Assembly: GCF_001579845.1 (NCBI RefSeq)
Contig: NZ_CP007440.1
Location: 2,236,001 to 2,300,000, forward strand
DNA: 64,000 nucleotides
Source of the DNA: Rhodoplanes sp. Z2-YC6860
GTDB taxonomy: Bacteria; Pseudomonadota; Alphaproteobacteria; Rhizobiales; Xanthobacteraceae
Direction of reading: 5' to 3'
Shown: one piece after another, positions 50,871-61,088 of the stretch
How the letters are laid out: every line of letters starts with the position of its first letter
Position numbering within the stretch: position 1 is the stretch's first letter
Notes under the pieces: model-generated
The model's database searches: none
What the model saw: the letters and a program-made list of their open reading frames with translations, nothing else
What the model was told of the DNA's origin: nothing
Made by a program: the position numbers and the translations under genes

Positions 50871-52829
50871 ATGGACGCGATCGGGCTCGCGAGGGCACAA
50901 GACGAGGCCGCCAAGCTGGTCAAAGGGGTCTCGGCAGCTGTCCTTGCTGCCCTGATCGTGGCAGCGCTGTATTCCGGCCGCGACGTTTTCGTGCCCATCG
51001 CGCTTGCGATCCTGCTGACCTTCGTCCTGGCCCCGCTCGCCAGGCGCCTCCAGGATTGGCGCGTTCCGCGTGCCGCTTCGGTCATCAGCGTCGTGCTGCT
51101 GGCGTTCTTGGTCATCTTTGCCGTTGGCGGCGTCATTGCCAGCCAGGTCACGCAGTTGGCGAGCGCTCTTCCCGGCTACGAAGCCAACATGCGGTCCAAA
51201 ATCCAATCCATCCGCGGGACGGCTGCAACCCACAACACACTCGATAAAGCCGCCGATGTTCTCAAGGATCTCGGCAAGGAGCTAAACAAACCCAAGGATG
51301 CCCCGCCGTCTTCGGTCATCACGCTGGCGCCGGCACCCGGGCAGGATACCAAGCCCATTCCGGTCGAGGTTCGCCAGCCGCCCCCGACCGCGCTTGAGAG
51401 CATCGCCTCGCTGATCTCGCCGCTGCTGCATCCGCTGATGACCACGGGCATCGTGATCATTTTTGTGATTTTCACGTTGATGCAGCGCGAGGACTTGCGG
51501 AACCGGCTGATCAAGCTTGCGGGATCTCATGACCTGCAGAAGACCACGGCCGCGCTCGACGATGCGGCCCGGCGCCTCAGCCGGCTCTTTCTCGCGCAGC
51601 TCACATTGAACTCCGGCTTCGGCATTACGATCGGGTTGGCCTTGTGGTTCATCGGAATTCCCAGCGCGGCGCTTTGGGGGATTCTAGCTGGAATCCTGCG
51701 CTTCGTTCCCTATGTCGGCTCGTTCATCTCCGCGGTCTTCCCACTCGCTCTGGCCGTGGCGGTCGATCCCGGCTGGTCGCTACTGCTATGGACGGCGGGC
51801 GTCTTCTTCGTCCTGGAGCCGCTCGCGGGACAATTCCTCGAGCCGATGCTGTTTGGGCGCAGCACAGGGCTGTCGCCACTGGCCGTCGTGATTTCGGCGA
51901 CGTTCTGGACCACGCTCTGGGGCCCGATCGGATTGGTGCTCGCGACACCACTGACAATCTGTCTTGTCGTCCTAGGCCGCCACGTCGAGAGTCTCAAATT
52001 TCTGGACGTGATGTTCGGCAACCGGCCGGCCTTGTCGGCGCCGGAGATTTTCTATCAACGCATGCTGGCGGACGATCCTGCCGAGGCGCTCGACAAGGCG
52101 GAAGAGTTCCTCGAACAGCGGCCACTGTCGGCCTATTACGACGAGGTTGCCTTGAAGGGCCTGAAACTGGCCCAGAACGACGTCGACCGCGACACACTCG
52201 ATGCATCGCTGCTGCAAAGGATCGAGGCCTCAGTCATCGAGCTTACCACCGAGCTGGCCGACCACGATGAGGAGCGAAAACCTTCGAAAGCGCCCGCCGA
52301 GGATTCCGAAGCGGCAGCAGCCGTCGATGCGAGCGACGAAACCGGATCGTTCGATTTTCAGCCTTTGGACAAAGACCAGCTGCCGCCGGAATGGCAAGGC
52401 GACGGGCCGGTGCTGTGCGTCGCCGGCCGGTCCGAGCTTGATAAGGCTGCGGCGACCATGCTGGCCCAGCTGCTGTCGAAGCACGGACTCAATGCGCGGG
52501 TCGAGGGTGCAGACGCGCTGTCGAATGCAAACATTTTCCGGCTCGACACCAAGGGTGTGGCGTTGGCCTGCGTGTCGTTTCTGGATTCCAAAAGCCCTGC
52601 CCACATTCGTTATGCCATCCGTCGCTTGCGACGGAAGCTCCCAGATGCCCCGATCATCCTGGGATGCTGGCTGACCGAGAGCGACCCGGCCGCCTTGGCC
52701 GCCATGGTCAAAGCCGACGCCGGTGCCGGGACACTTCGAGGTGTGGCGCAGCTTTGCCTCGATCAAGCGCGGGCGATGTCCTTTCGCGAAGACGCGGACC
52801 GCCGCATCGCCGTTCCATTGACTGCCTAA
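50871..52829 (+). CDS. AI-2E family (DUF20) transporter with C-terminal soluble domain
   Basis: Membrane protein of 652 residues from ATG 50871. The N-terminal ~390 residues form an AI-2E/PerM-type domain: two spans (VSAAVLAALIVAALYSGRDV; VISVVLLAFLVIFAVGGVIA), a helical periplasmic or cytosolic insert, then GIVIIFVIFTLMQREDLRNR and the conserved WGILAGILRFVPYVGSFISA and GPIGLVLATPLTICLVVLGR. The C-terminal ~250 residues are soluble, acidic, ending in a Rossmann-like part (GPVLCVAGRSELDKAAATML). Substrate unknown; many members move small solutes or ions. Confidence 0.88.
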   Translation: MDAIGLARAQDEAAKLVKGVSAAVLAALIVAALYSGRDVFVPIALAILLTFVLAPLARRLQDWRVPRAASVISVVLLAFLVIFAVGGVIASQVTQLASALPGYEANMRSKIQSIRGTAATHNTLDKAADVLKDLGKELNKPKDAPPSSVITLAPAPGQDTKPIPVEVRQPPPTALESIASLISPLLHPLMTTGIVIIFVIFTLMQREDLRNRLIKLAGSHDLQKTTAALDDAARRLSRLFLAQLTLNSGFGITIGLALWFIGIPSAALWGILAGILRFVPYVGSFISAVFPLALAVAVDPGWSLLLWTAGVFFVLEPLAGQFLEPMLFGRSTGLSPLAVVISATFWTTLWGPIGLVLATPLTICLVVLGRHVESLKFLDVMFGNRPALSAPEIFYQRMLADDPAEALDKAEEFLEQRPLSAYYDEVALKGLKLAQNDVDRDTLDASLLQRIEASVIELTTELADHDEERKPSKAPAEDSEAAAAVDASDETGSFDFQPLDKDQLPPEWQGDGPVLCVAGRSELDKAAATMLAQLLSKHGLNARVEGADALSNANIFRLDTKGVALACVSFLDSKSPAHIRYAIRRLRRKLPDAPIILGCWLTESDPAALAAMVKADAGAGTLRGVAQLCLDQARAMSFREDADRRIAVPLTA

Positions 52830-52970
52830 TCCAACTGGGGCGAGGGAACCGCGTTTTCATCGACGCTGTTTCGCGCATCCCCTATTGTGCGCTGCAGCAA
52901 TCATGCCCATGTCGGTGGTTGCCGGACGCAATGGAAAGGACCTCAATCAGTGTTCAATTTTCGAAACTCC

Positions 52971-54203
52971 ATGAGCGCCCTTCTTCCAACGTCGGGTCCG
53001 CCATCGCTTTCAACGTCGGCTCCGCCATCGCTTTCGTTTCTTGCACATCTTCCGAACATGCCTTTGCCGAATACGGCGACACAGCCCAGTGTTCTCGAAG
53101 AGATCGAAAGCTTCGGCTCAAATCCCGGCAACCTGCGCCTGTACTATTATCTGCCGAAGCCAGCGGAGCCCTCGCTTGTGCTGCATGTGCCGCTCGTCGT
53201 CGTGCTGCACGGCTGCGGCCAGACTGCGGCGGGCTACGACCACGGCGCCGGCTGGTCCACGCTCGCCGATCGGTACGGTTTTGCGCTGCTGCTGCCCGAG
53301 CAACAGCGCTCCAACAATCCGAACGGTTGCTTCAACTGGTTTCAGCCTGAGGACACCCAGAGAGGCCAGGGCGAAGTCGCCTCGATCCATCAAATGATCG
53401 AGACGATGATTCGCGAGAAAGGAATCGACCGGCAGCGCGTTTTCGTCACGGGTCTTTCTGCGGGCGGCGCCATGACGTCCGCCATGCTGGCCTGCTATCC
53501 GGAAGTCTTTGCTGCCGGCGCCATGGTTGCAGGGCTGCCCTACGGGGCTGCCGGCAACGTGCAACAGGCCTTGCAGAGCATGTTTCAATGCCCGTCGCAC
53601 TCGCCACGGCAATGGGGCGACATGGTGCGGGCGGCGGCGCCGGAACACCTCGGCCCGTGGCCCCGCATCTCCGTCTGGCACGGCAGCGACGATAGAACGG
53701 TCGTTCCGGCAAACGCCCGGGAAATCGTCAAGCAATGGACCTCGCTCCACGGGCTGCGCGTCAACCCGACGGAAGAAGACGAAGTCGAGGGCCATCTCAG
53801 GCAAGTGTGGCGCAACGGCGCCGGTGACGCGGTCATCGAGTCGTACACCATCGCCAACATGGCGCATGGAACGCCGCTCGCAACAGGGGACGCCGATTCC
53901 GAATGCGGCAACGCCGGACCATTCCTGCTCGAGGCCGGAATTTCGTCGTCGTTTCATATCGCCGGGTTTTTCGGCCTGACCGCGGAACCAGCGCGAAACG
54001 TTTCACGGCCCAAACGCGCGTCGGGCTTTGCGCAAATCCGCGAAGCGATCGTTCCCCAGCGGACGGCCCGGCCAATCACGGCGCCATCGCTGCCCGATGT
54101 TTCGGGCTCGCAACGCAGAGCTTCATCACCTCGTGGGTATCCGGTCGATATCGGCGCGGTGATTACCGATGCTCTCCAGGCCGCAGGCCTGATGAAGAAA
54201 TAG
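52971..54203 (+). CDS. PHB-depolymerase-family esterase
   Basis: Alpha/beta hydrolase of about 410 residues. Oxyanion segment VVVLHGCGQTAAGYDHGAGW, nucleophile elbow VFVTGLSAGGAMTSAML (Ser), Asp in ISVWHGSDDRTV, catalytic His in NMAHGTPL. This matches the LpqC / type 1 PHB depolymerase catalytic domain. No classic signal peptide; the N-terminal 35 residues include a short in-frame repeat (PPSLSTSAPPSLS). The start may also be 52,887 or 53,058. A C-terminal tail of ~80 residues is disordered-looking. Acts on short esters or polyhydroxyalkanoate. Confidence 0.85.
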   Translation: MSALLPTSGPPSLSTSAPPSLSFLAHLPNMPLPNTATQPSVLEEIESFGSNPGNLRLYYYLPKPAEPSLVLHVPLVVVLHGCGQTAAGYDHGAGWSTLADRYGFALLLPEQQRSNNPNGCFNWFQPEDTQRGQGEVASIHQMIETMIREKGIDRQRVFVTGLSAGGAMTSAMLACYPEVFAAGAMVAGLPYGAAGNVQQALQSMFQCPSHSPRQWGDMVRAAAPEHLGPWPRISVWHGSDDRTVVPANAREIVKQWTSLHGLRVNPTEEDEVEGHLRQVWRNGAGDAVIESYTIANMAHGTPLATGDADSECGNAGPFLLEAGISSSFHIAGFFGLTAEPARNVSRPKRASGFAQIREAIVPQRTARPITAPSLPDVSGSQRRASSPRGYPVDIGAVITDALQAAGLMKK

Positions 54204-54204
54204 C

Positions 54205-54440
54205 CGAAGCGAGAACAGTCGTGCCAAGCGCGATCGTTCGCCTGTTCAGATTACGGTGAAATGAGCCTTGCTCATTAGCGCGTATATGACCACAGGTCGT
54301 TGGCCTACAATCCGACGCTGTCTAATAAATAGTTTCGTTTGGAACACGACGCAGACAGCACGCATTGCCGTTGAAGAGGGCGATGCGATGACCGACGAAA
54401 ATCACGCGTCAAAAGACACATATCAAGAAATTACTGAACT
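54205..54440 (+). repeat. Diverged direct duplicate, copy B
   Basis: Partner of copy A 3.7 kb to the left; the transporter and esterase genes lie between the copies. Contains GGAAC at 54341 with CATT 17 bases on, similar to an EcfG promoter. Confidence 0.65.
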
Positions 54441-54537
54441 GTTGCTCAGGCTCTTCGACGGCAAAAAGCCAAAAAAACGTCGACCCGAAGAAACATCGAT
54501 AAGGTCCCAATTTGAGGAGGATAAGCCCGAATCATAA
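54388..54537 (+). CDS. 49-residue hypothetical protein
   Basis: ATG 54388 after GAAGAGGG. TDENHASKDTYQEITELLLR then LFDGKKPKKRRPEETSIRSQ: an amphipathic helix and a basic linker. A short remnant of the same gene stands at 50,643. No family recognised. Confidence 0.55.
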   Translation: MTDENHASKDTYQEITELLLRLFDGKKPKKRRPEETSIRSQFEEDKPES

Positions 54538-54658
54538 TTCAGGCTTCCAACGTCGCCATATTGCTTTCTTCGAAAACCTTCGTCGCAAAAAGTTTTCGAC
54601 GAACCGATATCCGCCGTGCAAGCAATCATAACGTTCACGCGGACGGCGGCAGGGGAAA

Positions 54659-55038
54659 CTATTCAATTTCGTACATCCGCCTGAGCCTAGCGAAGGTCTG
54701 TTCGGCCGCGCTTTGTGCTTCGGTTCCGCCGCCGTGAACTTCCACCCTGTAATCAGCGGGACTCGCGCCGACAATTTGCACCGCGGCGGCCGGGAGCTGA
54801 AGTTCGTCGCGAACGACCTCTTCAGCGTCGACGCGTCTGATCTTGAGAGCCCAATTGCTGCGAAGTTCACTCAAGATTGTATCGGCTTCCTGTTGTAATG
54901 CATTAGCGTGCTGGGGGTGGCAACGACGCTGACCATCACCTCGAAAGTAGGGTCCATACGGATTTCGACGGAGCACGCGCGACCAAGCCGTTTTTCTATG
55001 GCTTCCTTGAACTCGTCGGACGTCTTAGCGTCACGCAT
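54659..55038 (-). pseudogene. Small protein gene with a single-base frameshift
   Basis: ATG 55038 opens RDAKTSDEFKEAIEKRLGRA, CSVEIRMDPTFEVMVSVVAT, then the frame runs into a short tail; the next frame continues QHANALQQEADTILSELRSN, WALKIRRVDAEEVVRDELQL to 54659. Adding one base to the run of five C (plus-strand G at 54913-54917) joins both parts. Either a recent mutation or a sequencing error. About 125 residues if restored; no family. Confidence 0.65.
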
Positions 55039-55187
55039 GGCAGCCTCACTAAAGGTTCTCAGCGCTCTCACATAAAAACGCTGCGATCGGAGCGGGAGGG
55101 CTCAATGTCCATCCCGAAGCCGTCCGATCCGCTCATCGACTGCTGAGTGACTTGCTCACTTAAATCCGATTAGCGGCGCAGCTGAAA

Positions 55188-55562
55188 TTACCGCTTCTTT
55201 AAGGCTTTAACGTGTCCCACCATTTCTACACACTCGCGCCATTCAATATAGCTCGCTGAGAAGACCTTCGGCTGCACACACAAAGCCTTAGTCGACGCCG
55301 GCAATTCTGCCCATGCGCGCTCCATAGCATCACGTGCCAACTTCTCATCTTTCAAGCACGCTTCGAAGGTTTGGGATGAGGAACCGGCGCCTAACATCTT
55401 TTCGTTCGTGTGTTGAGCTGCATGGCAACGTCTCTCAACATCAATTTTCGGAACCGCATTTTCCATTGCCGCTAAAGTCATAGTCGTACCCACGAGAATC
55501 CCGGCTGATAGAACGAGAGCAGAGCCAGCACGGATCAAGTCTGAGGAGGTGAGATTGCGCAT
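55188..55562 (-). CDS. Exported hypothetical protein with Cys pairs
   Basis: 124 residues from ATG 55562. N-terminal signal/anchor IRAGSALVLSAGILVGTTMT. The mature part has ERRCHAAQHTNEKML, FEACLKDEKLARDAMERAWA, KALCVQPKVF, YIEWRECVEMVGHVKAL: four Cys, helical, likely periplasmic with disulfides. Similar helical 4-Cys proteins are frequent in rhizobia; function unknown. Confidence 0.65.
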   Translation of the reverse strand: MRNLTSSDLIRAGSALVLSAGILVGTTMTLAAMENAVPKIDVERRCHAAQHTNEKMLGAGSSSQTFEACLKDEKLARDAMERAWAELPASTKALCVQPKVFSASYIEWRECVEMVGHVKALKKR

Positions 55563-55757
55563 AATTGTTTCCCGCGTACAGGCGGGAGCGCGACGCTCTC
55601 TGTCAAAGACTCCCTGGGTCTCACTATCAGTGATGCGTTGCATGTAAGGGTTAGACCCTTCACATGGCAGTGGCGCTTCAGCTTCTCAGCAACAATTTTG
55701 GGAACATACGGTTGCAGCGGCTGTTATTGGACGAATCGAAACTAGAGAAAGCGCAAC

Positions 55758-56252
55758 ATGCCAAGCCCGCAGGAAATTGAAGAGAAGTTCTGGAGCGCGT
55801 TGGCCTCTGATATGACGATGATGTTGGGCCTCGACGGCGTCGAAGACGGACATGCCCGACCTATGACAGCCCAACTCGATGGCGAAAGAGGGCCGATTTG
55901 GTTTTTTACGTCCACTGACAACACCATCGTACAGAAGCTGAATGCGGGGTCGCACGACCGTGCGATCGCGACTTTTGTCGACAAAGGGCATGACATTTTC
56001 GCCACCGTCCATGGGTCTTTGACGGTCGATACAAACCGGGGCGTGATAGAAAAACTTTGGAACCGCTATATCGCCGCTTGGTACAAAGGCGGCAAGGACG
56101 ATCCAAAACTTTCCCTTCTTCGATTCGATCCCGAGCGAGCGGAGATCTGGATTGATGCGTCAAGTATGATCGCGGGTCTTAAAGTTTTAATGGGAGCAGA
56201 TCCTAAGAAGGATTACCGCGATAACGTTGCAAATGTGGATTTGCGTTCCTGA
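55758..56252 (+). CDS. Pyridoxamine 5'-phosphate oxidase-like general stress protein
   Basis: 164 residues, split-barrel flavin-binding fold of the general stress protein 26 type: FWSALASDMTMMLGLDGVED, ARPMTAQLDG, GPIWFFTSTDNTIVQKL, ATFVDKGHDIFATVHGSLTV, LWNRYIAAWYKGGKDDPKLS. Likely binds FMN/FAD or F420-like cofactor; not a true PdxH. GGAAC at 55701 and TGTT 16 bases on resemble an EcfG promoter 35 bp upstream. Confidence 0.87.
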   Translation: MPSPQEIEEKFWSALASDMTMMLGLDGVEDGHARPMTAQLDGERGPIWFFTSTDNTIVQKLNAGSHDRAIATFVDKGHDIFATVHGSLTVDTNRGVIEKLWNRYIAAWYKGGKDDPKLSLLRFDPERAEIWIDASSMIAGLKVLMGADPKKDYRDNVANVDLRS

Positions 56253-56356
56253 GAGTATGTTACGAAGGCAAACCAACGCGAAATTCGACATCCCGGCGTT
56301 GAACTCCGGCGACCGGTAATGGGTATGCGGGGAGTGCGAGCTGACAAGGGGCTAGC

Positions 56357-57499
56357 TTGGTCGATTTGCAGCAGGCCGTAAGCTACCAGCGCGCGCTTGC
56401 GACCTTTACTCGCATCGTTGGGGAAGCCGATTCTGAACAGCGGCTTTTGCAAAACGCTGCCGCCCAGGTTGCGCGCATAACGCACATCAAGCACGTCAAA
56501 GTGCTGCGCTACCGTCCTGATCACGGAGACCTTTTGATCGTGGCGGGCGTCGGCTGGAAGCTTGGTGTAGTCGGGCATGTTAGCTTTGGGGCGGATCGCC
56601 ACTCCTCGCCGGGACGATCTCTGCAAACCGGGGCTCCAGTCGCGTGCGACGACATCCGAAGCGATTCAGAATTTCGCTACGCTGACGTTTTGCGAGAGCA
56701 CGGCATCGTCTCCGTCCTCAACGTGCCAATTTTCGTAGATGGGAGCCACTGGGGCGTCCTTGAGGTTGACACGGTTGAAAAGACCGTCTTCGAGGAGTTT
56801 GAGGTTCACTCTCTTTCGGTGTTTGCCGATATTATCGGTTTATCGCTTGCTCGCCGCGCATCGCAGGCTGATGCGCTAACGGCAGCGACCGACAAGACCC
56901 AGGCTCGTACGCAAACTGAGACTCTGTTGCGTGAGCTGCAGCACCGGATGAAGAACAATCTTCAGCTCGTAGTAAGTTTGCTGACTTTGCAAAGCCGACA
57001 AGCATCCGGTGAAGAAGTCCGCGAGCGGCTCTCAAGCGTGATGGACAGGGTGCTGGCGATTGGGTTGGCGCACGATCAACTAACCTTCAAAGAAAGTGCC
57101 AGCACGGTTGAAATGCAAGACTATTTGCGGGCGCTTTGTGCGAACATCGACCCCAAACGCCCGGGAATAACGATAGAGGTGGACGCGGACGCCGCGGGCG
57201 TTCCGCTCGACCGTGCCGTCCCTGTCGGCCTTATCGTGAATGAGCTAGTCACTAACTCCGTCAAATACGCCTTCGAAGAAGAGGGCGGGGTGATTAGCGT
57301 TTTGTTCCGCATCAACACCAATATCGGAGAGGCCGAACTTTCGGTCCGCGACAATGGCCGGGGGATGGGACCAGCACGCTCAGGCGGCCTGGGATTAGGA
57401 CTGGCGAAAAGTCTGACCGGTCAACTCGGCGGCCGATTGACTACCCCTGAAGTTTCAAGAGGCACACTGACAGTCCTGGCATTTCCTTATTCGGTTTAA
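56357..57499 (+). CDS. GAF-domain sensor histidine kinase (HisKA_2 / HWE type)
   Basis: 380 residues, cytoplasmic. GAF domain at about 20-165 (ARITHIKHVKVLRYRPDHGD, SPGRSLQTGAPVACDDIRSD, GIVSVLNVPIFVDGSHWGVL). Phosphoacceptor box LLRELQHRMKNNLQLVVSLL, then ATPase domain N-box VGLIVNELVTNSVKYAFEEE, G1 VRDNGRGMG, G2 GGLGLGLAKSLTGQLGG. TTG 56357 follows AAGGGG. Such kinases often act on PhyR in the EcfG stress pathway, which suits the neighbours, but no PhyR/NepR gene is in the window. Confidence 0.9.
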   Translation: MVDLQQAVSYQRALATFTRIVGEADSEQRLLQNAAAQVARITHIKHVKVLRYRPDHGDLLIVAGVGWKLGVVGHVSFGADRHSSPGRSLQTGAPVACDDIRSDSEFRYADVLREHGIVSVLNVPIFVDGSHWGVLEVDTVEKTVFEEFEVHSLSVFADIIGLSLARRASQADALTAATDKTQARTQTETLLRELQHRMKNNLQLVVSLLTLQSRQASGEEVRERLSSVMDRVLAIGLAHDQLTFKESASTVEMQDYLRALCANIDPKRPGITIEVDADAAGVPLDRAVPVGLIVNELVTNSVKYAFEEEGGVISVLFRINTNIGEAELSVRDNGRGMGPARSGGLGLGLAKSLTGQLGGRLTTPEVSRGTLTVLAFPYSV

Positions 57500-57606
57500 C
57501 ATTACACGCAGAGCCGTGATTCTCTGCAATTCCGGGCGCAACGTTTATCCGTAGGCCTCATCTTCCTCGGAGAATTTGTATCTGCCATACGGACGCCCTA
57601 TCGTGT

Positions 57607-58221
57607 TCAGAAATGTGTCCGCAGGTTTAGTGACGCCAATAACTCCTGCCGGGTCTGAGGCTGCGTGCGGAACGCGCCGAGCATGCGGCTAGTCACCATC
57701 GAAACCCCATGCTTGTGGACGCCCCGCGTTGTCATGCATTGGTGCGTTGCCTCTATGATCACAGCCACACCAAGGGGCTTGAGAACGTCGTGAAGACAAG
57801 CGGCGATCTCGGCGGTCATTTTCTCTTGAATCTGGAGCCGCTTCGCGAATACGTCGACCAACCTTGCCAGTTTCGATATGCCAACCACACGCCGCCGTGG
57901 CAGGTAAGCAATGTGTGCCTTGCCGATAATAGGCGCGAGATGATGCTCGCAATGAGACTCAAACGGAATGTCGCGCAAAGCCACGATCTCGTCGTAGCCT
58001 GCGACCTCCTCGAATGTCCTGCTCAAGTAGTCGCTTGGGTTTTGCTGGTAGCCAGCGAACCATTCTTCGAACGCACGTGCGACGCGGCTCGGTGTTCCTT
58101 TAAGACCCTCCCGGTCCGGATTATCACCGGCCCAACGGAGAAGTACGCGAACAGCATCTTCGGCTTCCGAACGCGATGGCTTCTCAATCCTCGAGTTAGA
58201 ACGGCGGGGCGACTTTGCCAT
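57607..58221 (-). CDS. folE: GTP cyclohydrolase I
   Basis: 204 residues. Converts GTP to dihydroneopterin triphosphate, first step of folate/pterin synthesis. Family blocks: [40 protein letters not shown] (zinc ligands Cys and His), [40 protein letters not shown] (third zinc ligand Cys). Normal length, all residues present. Single gene. Confidence 0.96.
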   Translation of the reverse strand: MAKSPRRSNSRIEKPSRSEAEDAVRVLLRWAGDNPDREGLKGTPSRVARAFEEWFAGYQQNPSDYLSRTFEEVAGYDEIVALRDIPFESHCEHHLAPIIGKAHIAYLPRRRVVGISKLARLVDVFAKRLQIQEKMTAEIAACLHDVLKPLGVAVIIEATHQCMTTRGVHKHGVSMVTSRMLGAFRTQPQTRQELLASLNLRTHF

Positions 58222-58337
58222 GTCGTTACTCCTTGGCGAACGAAGTCAATGTCGCATGGAATTCACAGCTCACTCGAACGAAATATGCCAGCGCTTTGGT
58301 TGGGGTGCGCAGCGGAGCACACGAACCGTCTAAAAAT

Positions 58338-58616
58338 TCAACGACCTGCTGCTCCATCTCCGAGCATTTCTTTGACTTTGAAGGCGGAGATCGCGGAAAG
58401 GAGGCAGACGGAAATACAGTTTGCTGTAATCACTACCACATCGCCGCGCAGGATTCCGTAAACGACCCAGGTCGACAGTCCAGCGATCAAGGTGATCAAC
58501 ATACCAATAGACAAATCTCCCGTTTCTCCGGTCTCCCAGCACTTCTTCAGCTGAGGGAAATAGGAGATCGTAGTCCAAGCCGCCGCAAAACCACCCACCG
58601 CTGTCGTCAGGTCCAT
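58338..58616 (-). CDS. SemiSWEET-type sugar transporter half, copy 2
   Basis: 92 residues from ATG 58616: DLTTAVGGFAAAWTTISYFP, QLKKCWETGETGDLSIGMLI, then two more spans. Same PQ-loop layout as the protein at 46,282, with Trp and Cys at positions that differ. Both are single-repeat transporters expected to dimerise. Confidence 0.88.
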   Translation of the reverse strand: MDLTTAVGGFAAAWTTISYFPQLKKCWETGETGDLSIGMLITLIAGLSTWVVYGILRGDVVVITANCISVCLLSAISAFKVKEMLGDGAAGR

Positions 58617-58994
58617 TTCTAGCTCTGCATCGATTGTTCGGAAAATTGCGACGCCAAGCCGCACGATGGACTGGATACAGGTGTCGGGGCTCTCGCCGTA
58701 GTCATTTGGCAACCATTCATCAGTTTCGCTTCAACCGCGGCGGTGGACATGCAAAGAGCCCAGGCTGTGCCCGGGCCCTTGCATTGCGTCAAAGTCGCTA
58801 ATCGCTCCGAGCTTCCCCGGCGGCGCTAGCCATCAGACCAAAGCAAAGCTCGCGTTCTAGTTCCGATGACGTAGAGAAAACTGACGTGTGGAGGAACGCG
58901 TCGGGAGGGCCGAGTTTTGTCCATATAGGAAAAAACCCGCTTGAGTCACGAGGTGAACCTGCCGCAGAGGAATGGCTATGCTGATTTGGACCCT
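58617..58994. other. 378-bp intergenic stretch
   Basis: No gene. A GC-rich imperfect hairpin near 58,757-58,780 may end the catalase transcript. Otherwise nothing seen. Confidence 0.4.
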
Positions 58995-61088
58995 TCATGC
59001 AAGTGTGCGTAGCTTGGGCTCGCGATCCCAGAACCGCTGACCCGCCGCCGCAATAAAATCTTTTCCGAGGCCGGTGATGCCGTCGTCTGGCTGTACCCCG
59101 GCCTTGTCGAGCAAGGGCTGAGCCTCTTCATTCGCTCCAATAGTCTTTAGGTGGCCGAACGCGTCCATGACGAATTGCACCGCAGCAGCCTCATTCAGCA
59201 GCGCTTGGCAGCCTTCTTCCGAAAGAACGATGGCGACAGCATCGAAAAGCTGGGAGGGCGTCCCTGCGAGTTGGCCATCGGCTTTTAGAACGCTCCCATC
59301 TTGCATCTCTGCGCCACCTATCTTGGGAGCTACAAGTTTGCATCTACCGCCGCCCCGCTCGACCGCCTTTTTGACCGCAGCGACGGCCGTTGCATCAGAC
59401 CCATCGTGGATCAAAATTCCGACCACGCGGCCCTCGAGGGTAGGTTTCATGTTTTTATGGATCGACAGCGCGTCTGAAGGCTTCATGTCGACCACATCGG
59501 CCCTTGGCGTAGTTTTCTTCGGCAGCTTTATTCCCATGCCGTCAGCCACGCGCTGCGCGAGCTCATCATCGACGTTGCGCAGGTTGCCAATCATGCGTGC
59601 TGGTACCTGTTCAAGGAGCACCTTTGAAAGCTCGAAAGTGAATGAGGAAGCGACATGTGCGCGCTCACTGTCGGTCAGCGACTTCCAGAACAGGCGAGCT
59701 TGGCTGAAGTGGTCCGCGAACAATTCTGGCCGGACGCGAAGCTTGTCACCTTGTTCGCCAGCGGCGTCTTGGCCTGGGAAAGTGCTGAATCCGGTGACGG
59801 GAGACTCCCGTGGGCCCCCCGGTTCGCCGTGATCGGCTAGGCTGTTCGGCTCATAGTTGGCGCGGCCGACGGGAACGGCCATTTGCATCTGTCCGTCCCG
59901 CTGAAAGTTCATCATGGGACATTTTGGCGCGTTGATCGGAATTTGATGGAAGTTGGCTGTGCCGAGCCGCGACTTTTGCGTGTCCAGATAACTAAAGAGC
60001 CTACCTTGGAGGAGAGGATCGTTAGTGAAATCGATGCCCGGCACGATGTTGGCGGGGCAATAAGCGACTTGTTCGGTCTCAGCGAAAAAATTGTCAGGGT
60101 TTCGGTCTAGGACCATGCGGCCGATCATTCGCACCGGCAAAACTTCTTCCGGAATAATCTTGGTGGGATCAAGAACGTCATAGGGGAGTTTGGCCGCGAA
60201 TTTCTCGTCAAATGCTTGAACACCGAGCTCCCACTCCGGAAATCCGCCCGTTGCGATCGATTCCCAAAGATCACGCCGATGGAAGTCGTTGTCGGCCGCT
60301 TGCAGCTTCAACGCCTCATCCCACACCAGTGACTGCATGCCGAGCTTTGGCTTCCAGTGAAATTTGACAAACGTCGATTTGCCTTTCGCGTTGACCATTC
60401 GGAAGGTGTGGATGCCGAAGCCCTCCATCATACGGAGGCTGCGCGGAATGGCACGGTCCGACATCGCCCACATCAGCATGTGTGTGGTTTCGGGCATCAG
60501 GGAAGCCCAATCCCAAAACGTGTCGTGAGCGCTTCCCGCCTGGGGAAAGGCGCGATCGGATTCCATTTTTACAGCGTGGACAAGATCCGGAAATTTGATC
60601 GCGTCCTGAATGAAGAATACGGGGATGTTGTTGCCGACGAGGTCCCAGTTCCCTTCCTTGGTATAGAACTTCACCGCAAAGCCCCGAACGTCGCGAGGGG
60701 TGTCGACTGAGCCTGCCCCACCCGCCACGGTCGAAAAGCGCGTGAAGACGGGGACTTTTTCTCCTTTTCGTTGGAAGAGATCGGCGCGGGTCAAGTCGGA
60801 CAACGATTCGTATGGTTGAAAGAACCCGTGCGCTGCGGAGCCTCGTGCGTGCACGATGCGCTCGGGAATGCGCTCATGGTCGAAGTGGAAAATCTTTTCG
60901 CGTAGCACGAAGTCTTCGAGGAGGGTCGGGCCGCGCTCGCCTGACTTAAGTGAATTCTGGTTGTCGCTGACGCGAATTCCCTGGTTGGTGGTCAGGCGTG
61001 CTTCAGCAGATTTTTCGGATTTGTCGGCTTGCTGATGGGTTTCGCCGCCCTGGCCAACGCGCAGCACGCTATCCATCGCTTTTGTCAT
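58995..61088 (-). CDS. katE: Large-subunit catalase (HPII/KatE type)
   Basis: 697 residues; decomposes hydrogen peroxide in the cytoplasm. Distal His in [16 protein letters not shown], Asn in [18 protein letters not shown], proximal heme Tyr in [14 protein letters not shown], and Phe/Arg neighbours intact. The C-terminal ~150 residues ([20 protein letters not shown] and later [14 protein letters not shown]) are the flavodoxin/DJ-1-like domain found only in large catalases. Usually stationary-phase or EcfG controlled; no consensus site seen upstream. Confidence 0.95.
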   Translation of the reverse strand: MTKAMDSVLRVGQGGETHQQADKSEKSAEARLTTNQGIRVSDNQNSLKSGERGPTLLEDFVLREKIFHFDHERIPERIVHARGSAAHGFFQPYESLSDLTRADLFQRKGEKVPVFTRFSTVAGGAGSVDTPRDVRGFAVKFYTKEGNWDLVGNNIPVFFIQDAIKFPDLVHAVKMESDRAFPQAGSAHDTFWDWASLMPETTHMLMWAMSDRAIPRSLRMMEGFGIHTFRMVNAKGKSTFVKFHWKPKLGMQSLVWDEALKLQAADNDFHRRDLWESIATGGFPEWELGVQAFDEKFAAKLPYDVLDPTKIIPEEVLPVRMIGRMVLDRNPDNFFAETEQVAYCPANIVPGIDFTNDPLLQGRLFSYLDTQKSRLGTANFHQIPINAPKCPMMNFQRDGQMQMAVPVGRANYEPNSLADHGEPGGPRESPVTGFSTFPGQDAAGEQGDKLRVRPELFADHFSQARLFWKSLTDSERAHVASSFTFELSKVLLEQVPARMIGNLRNVDDELAQRVADGMGIKLPKKTTPRADVVDMKPSDALSIHKNMKPTLEGRVVGILIHDGSDATAVAAVKKAVERGGGRCKLVAPKIGGAEMQDGSVLKADGQLAGTPSQLFDAVAIVLSEEGCQALLNEAAAVQFVMDAFGHLKTIGANEEAQPLLDKAGVQPDDGITGLGKDFIAAAGQRFWDREPKLRTLA

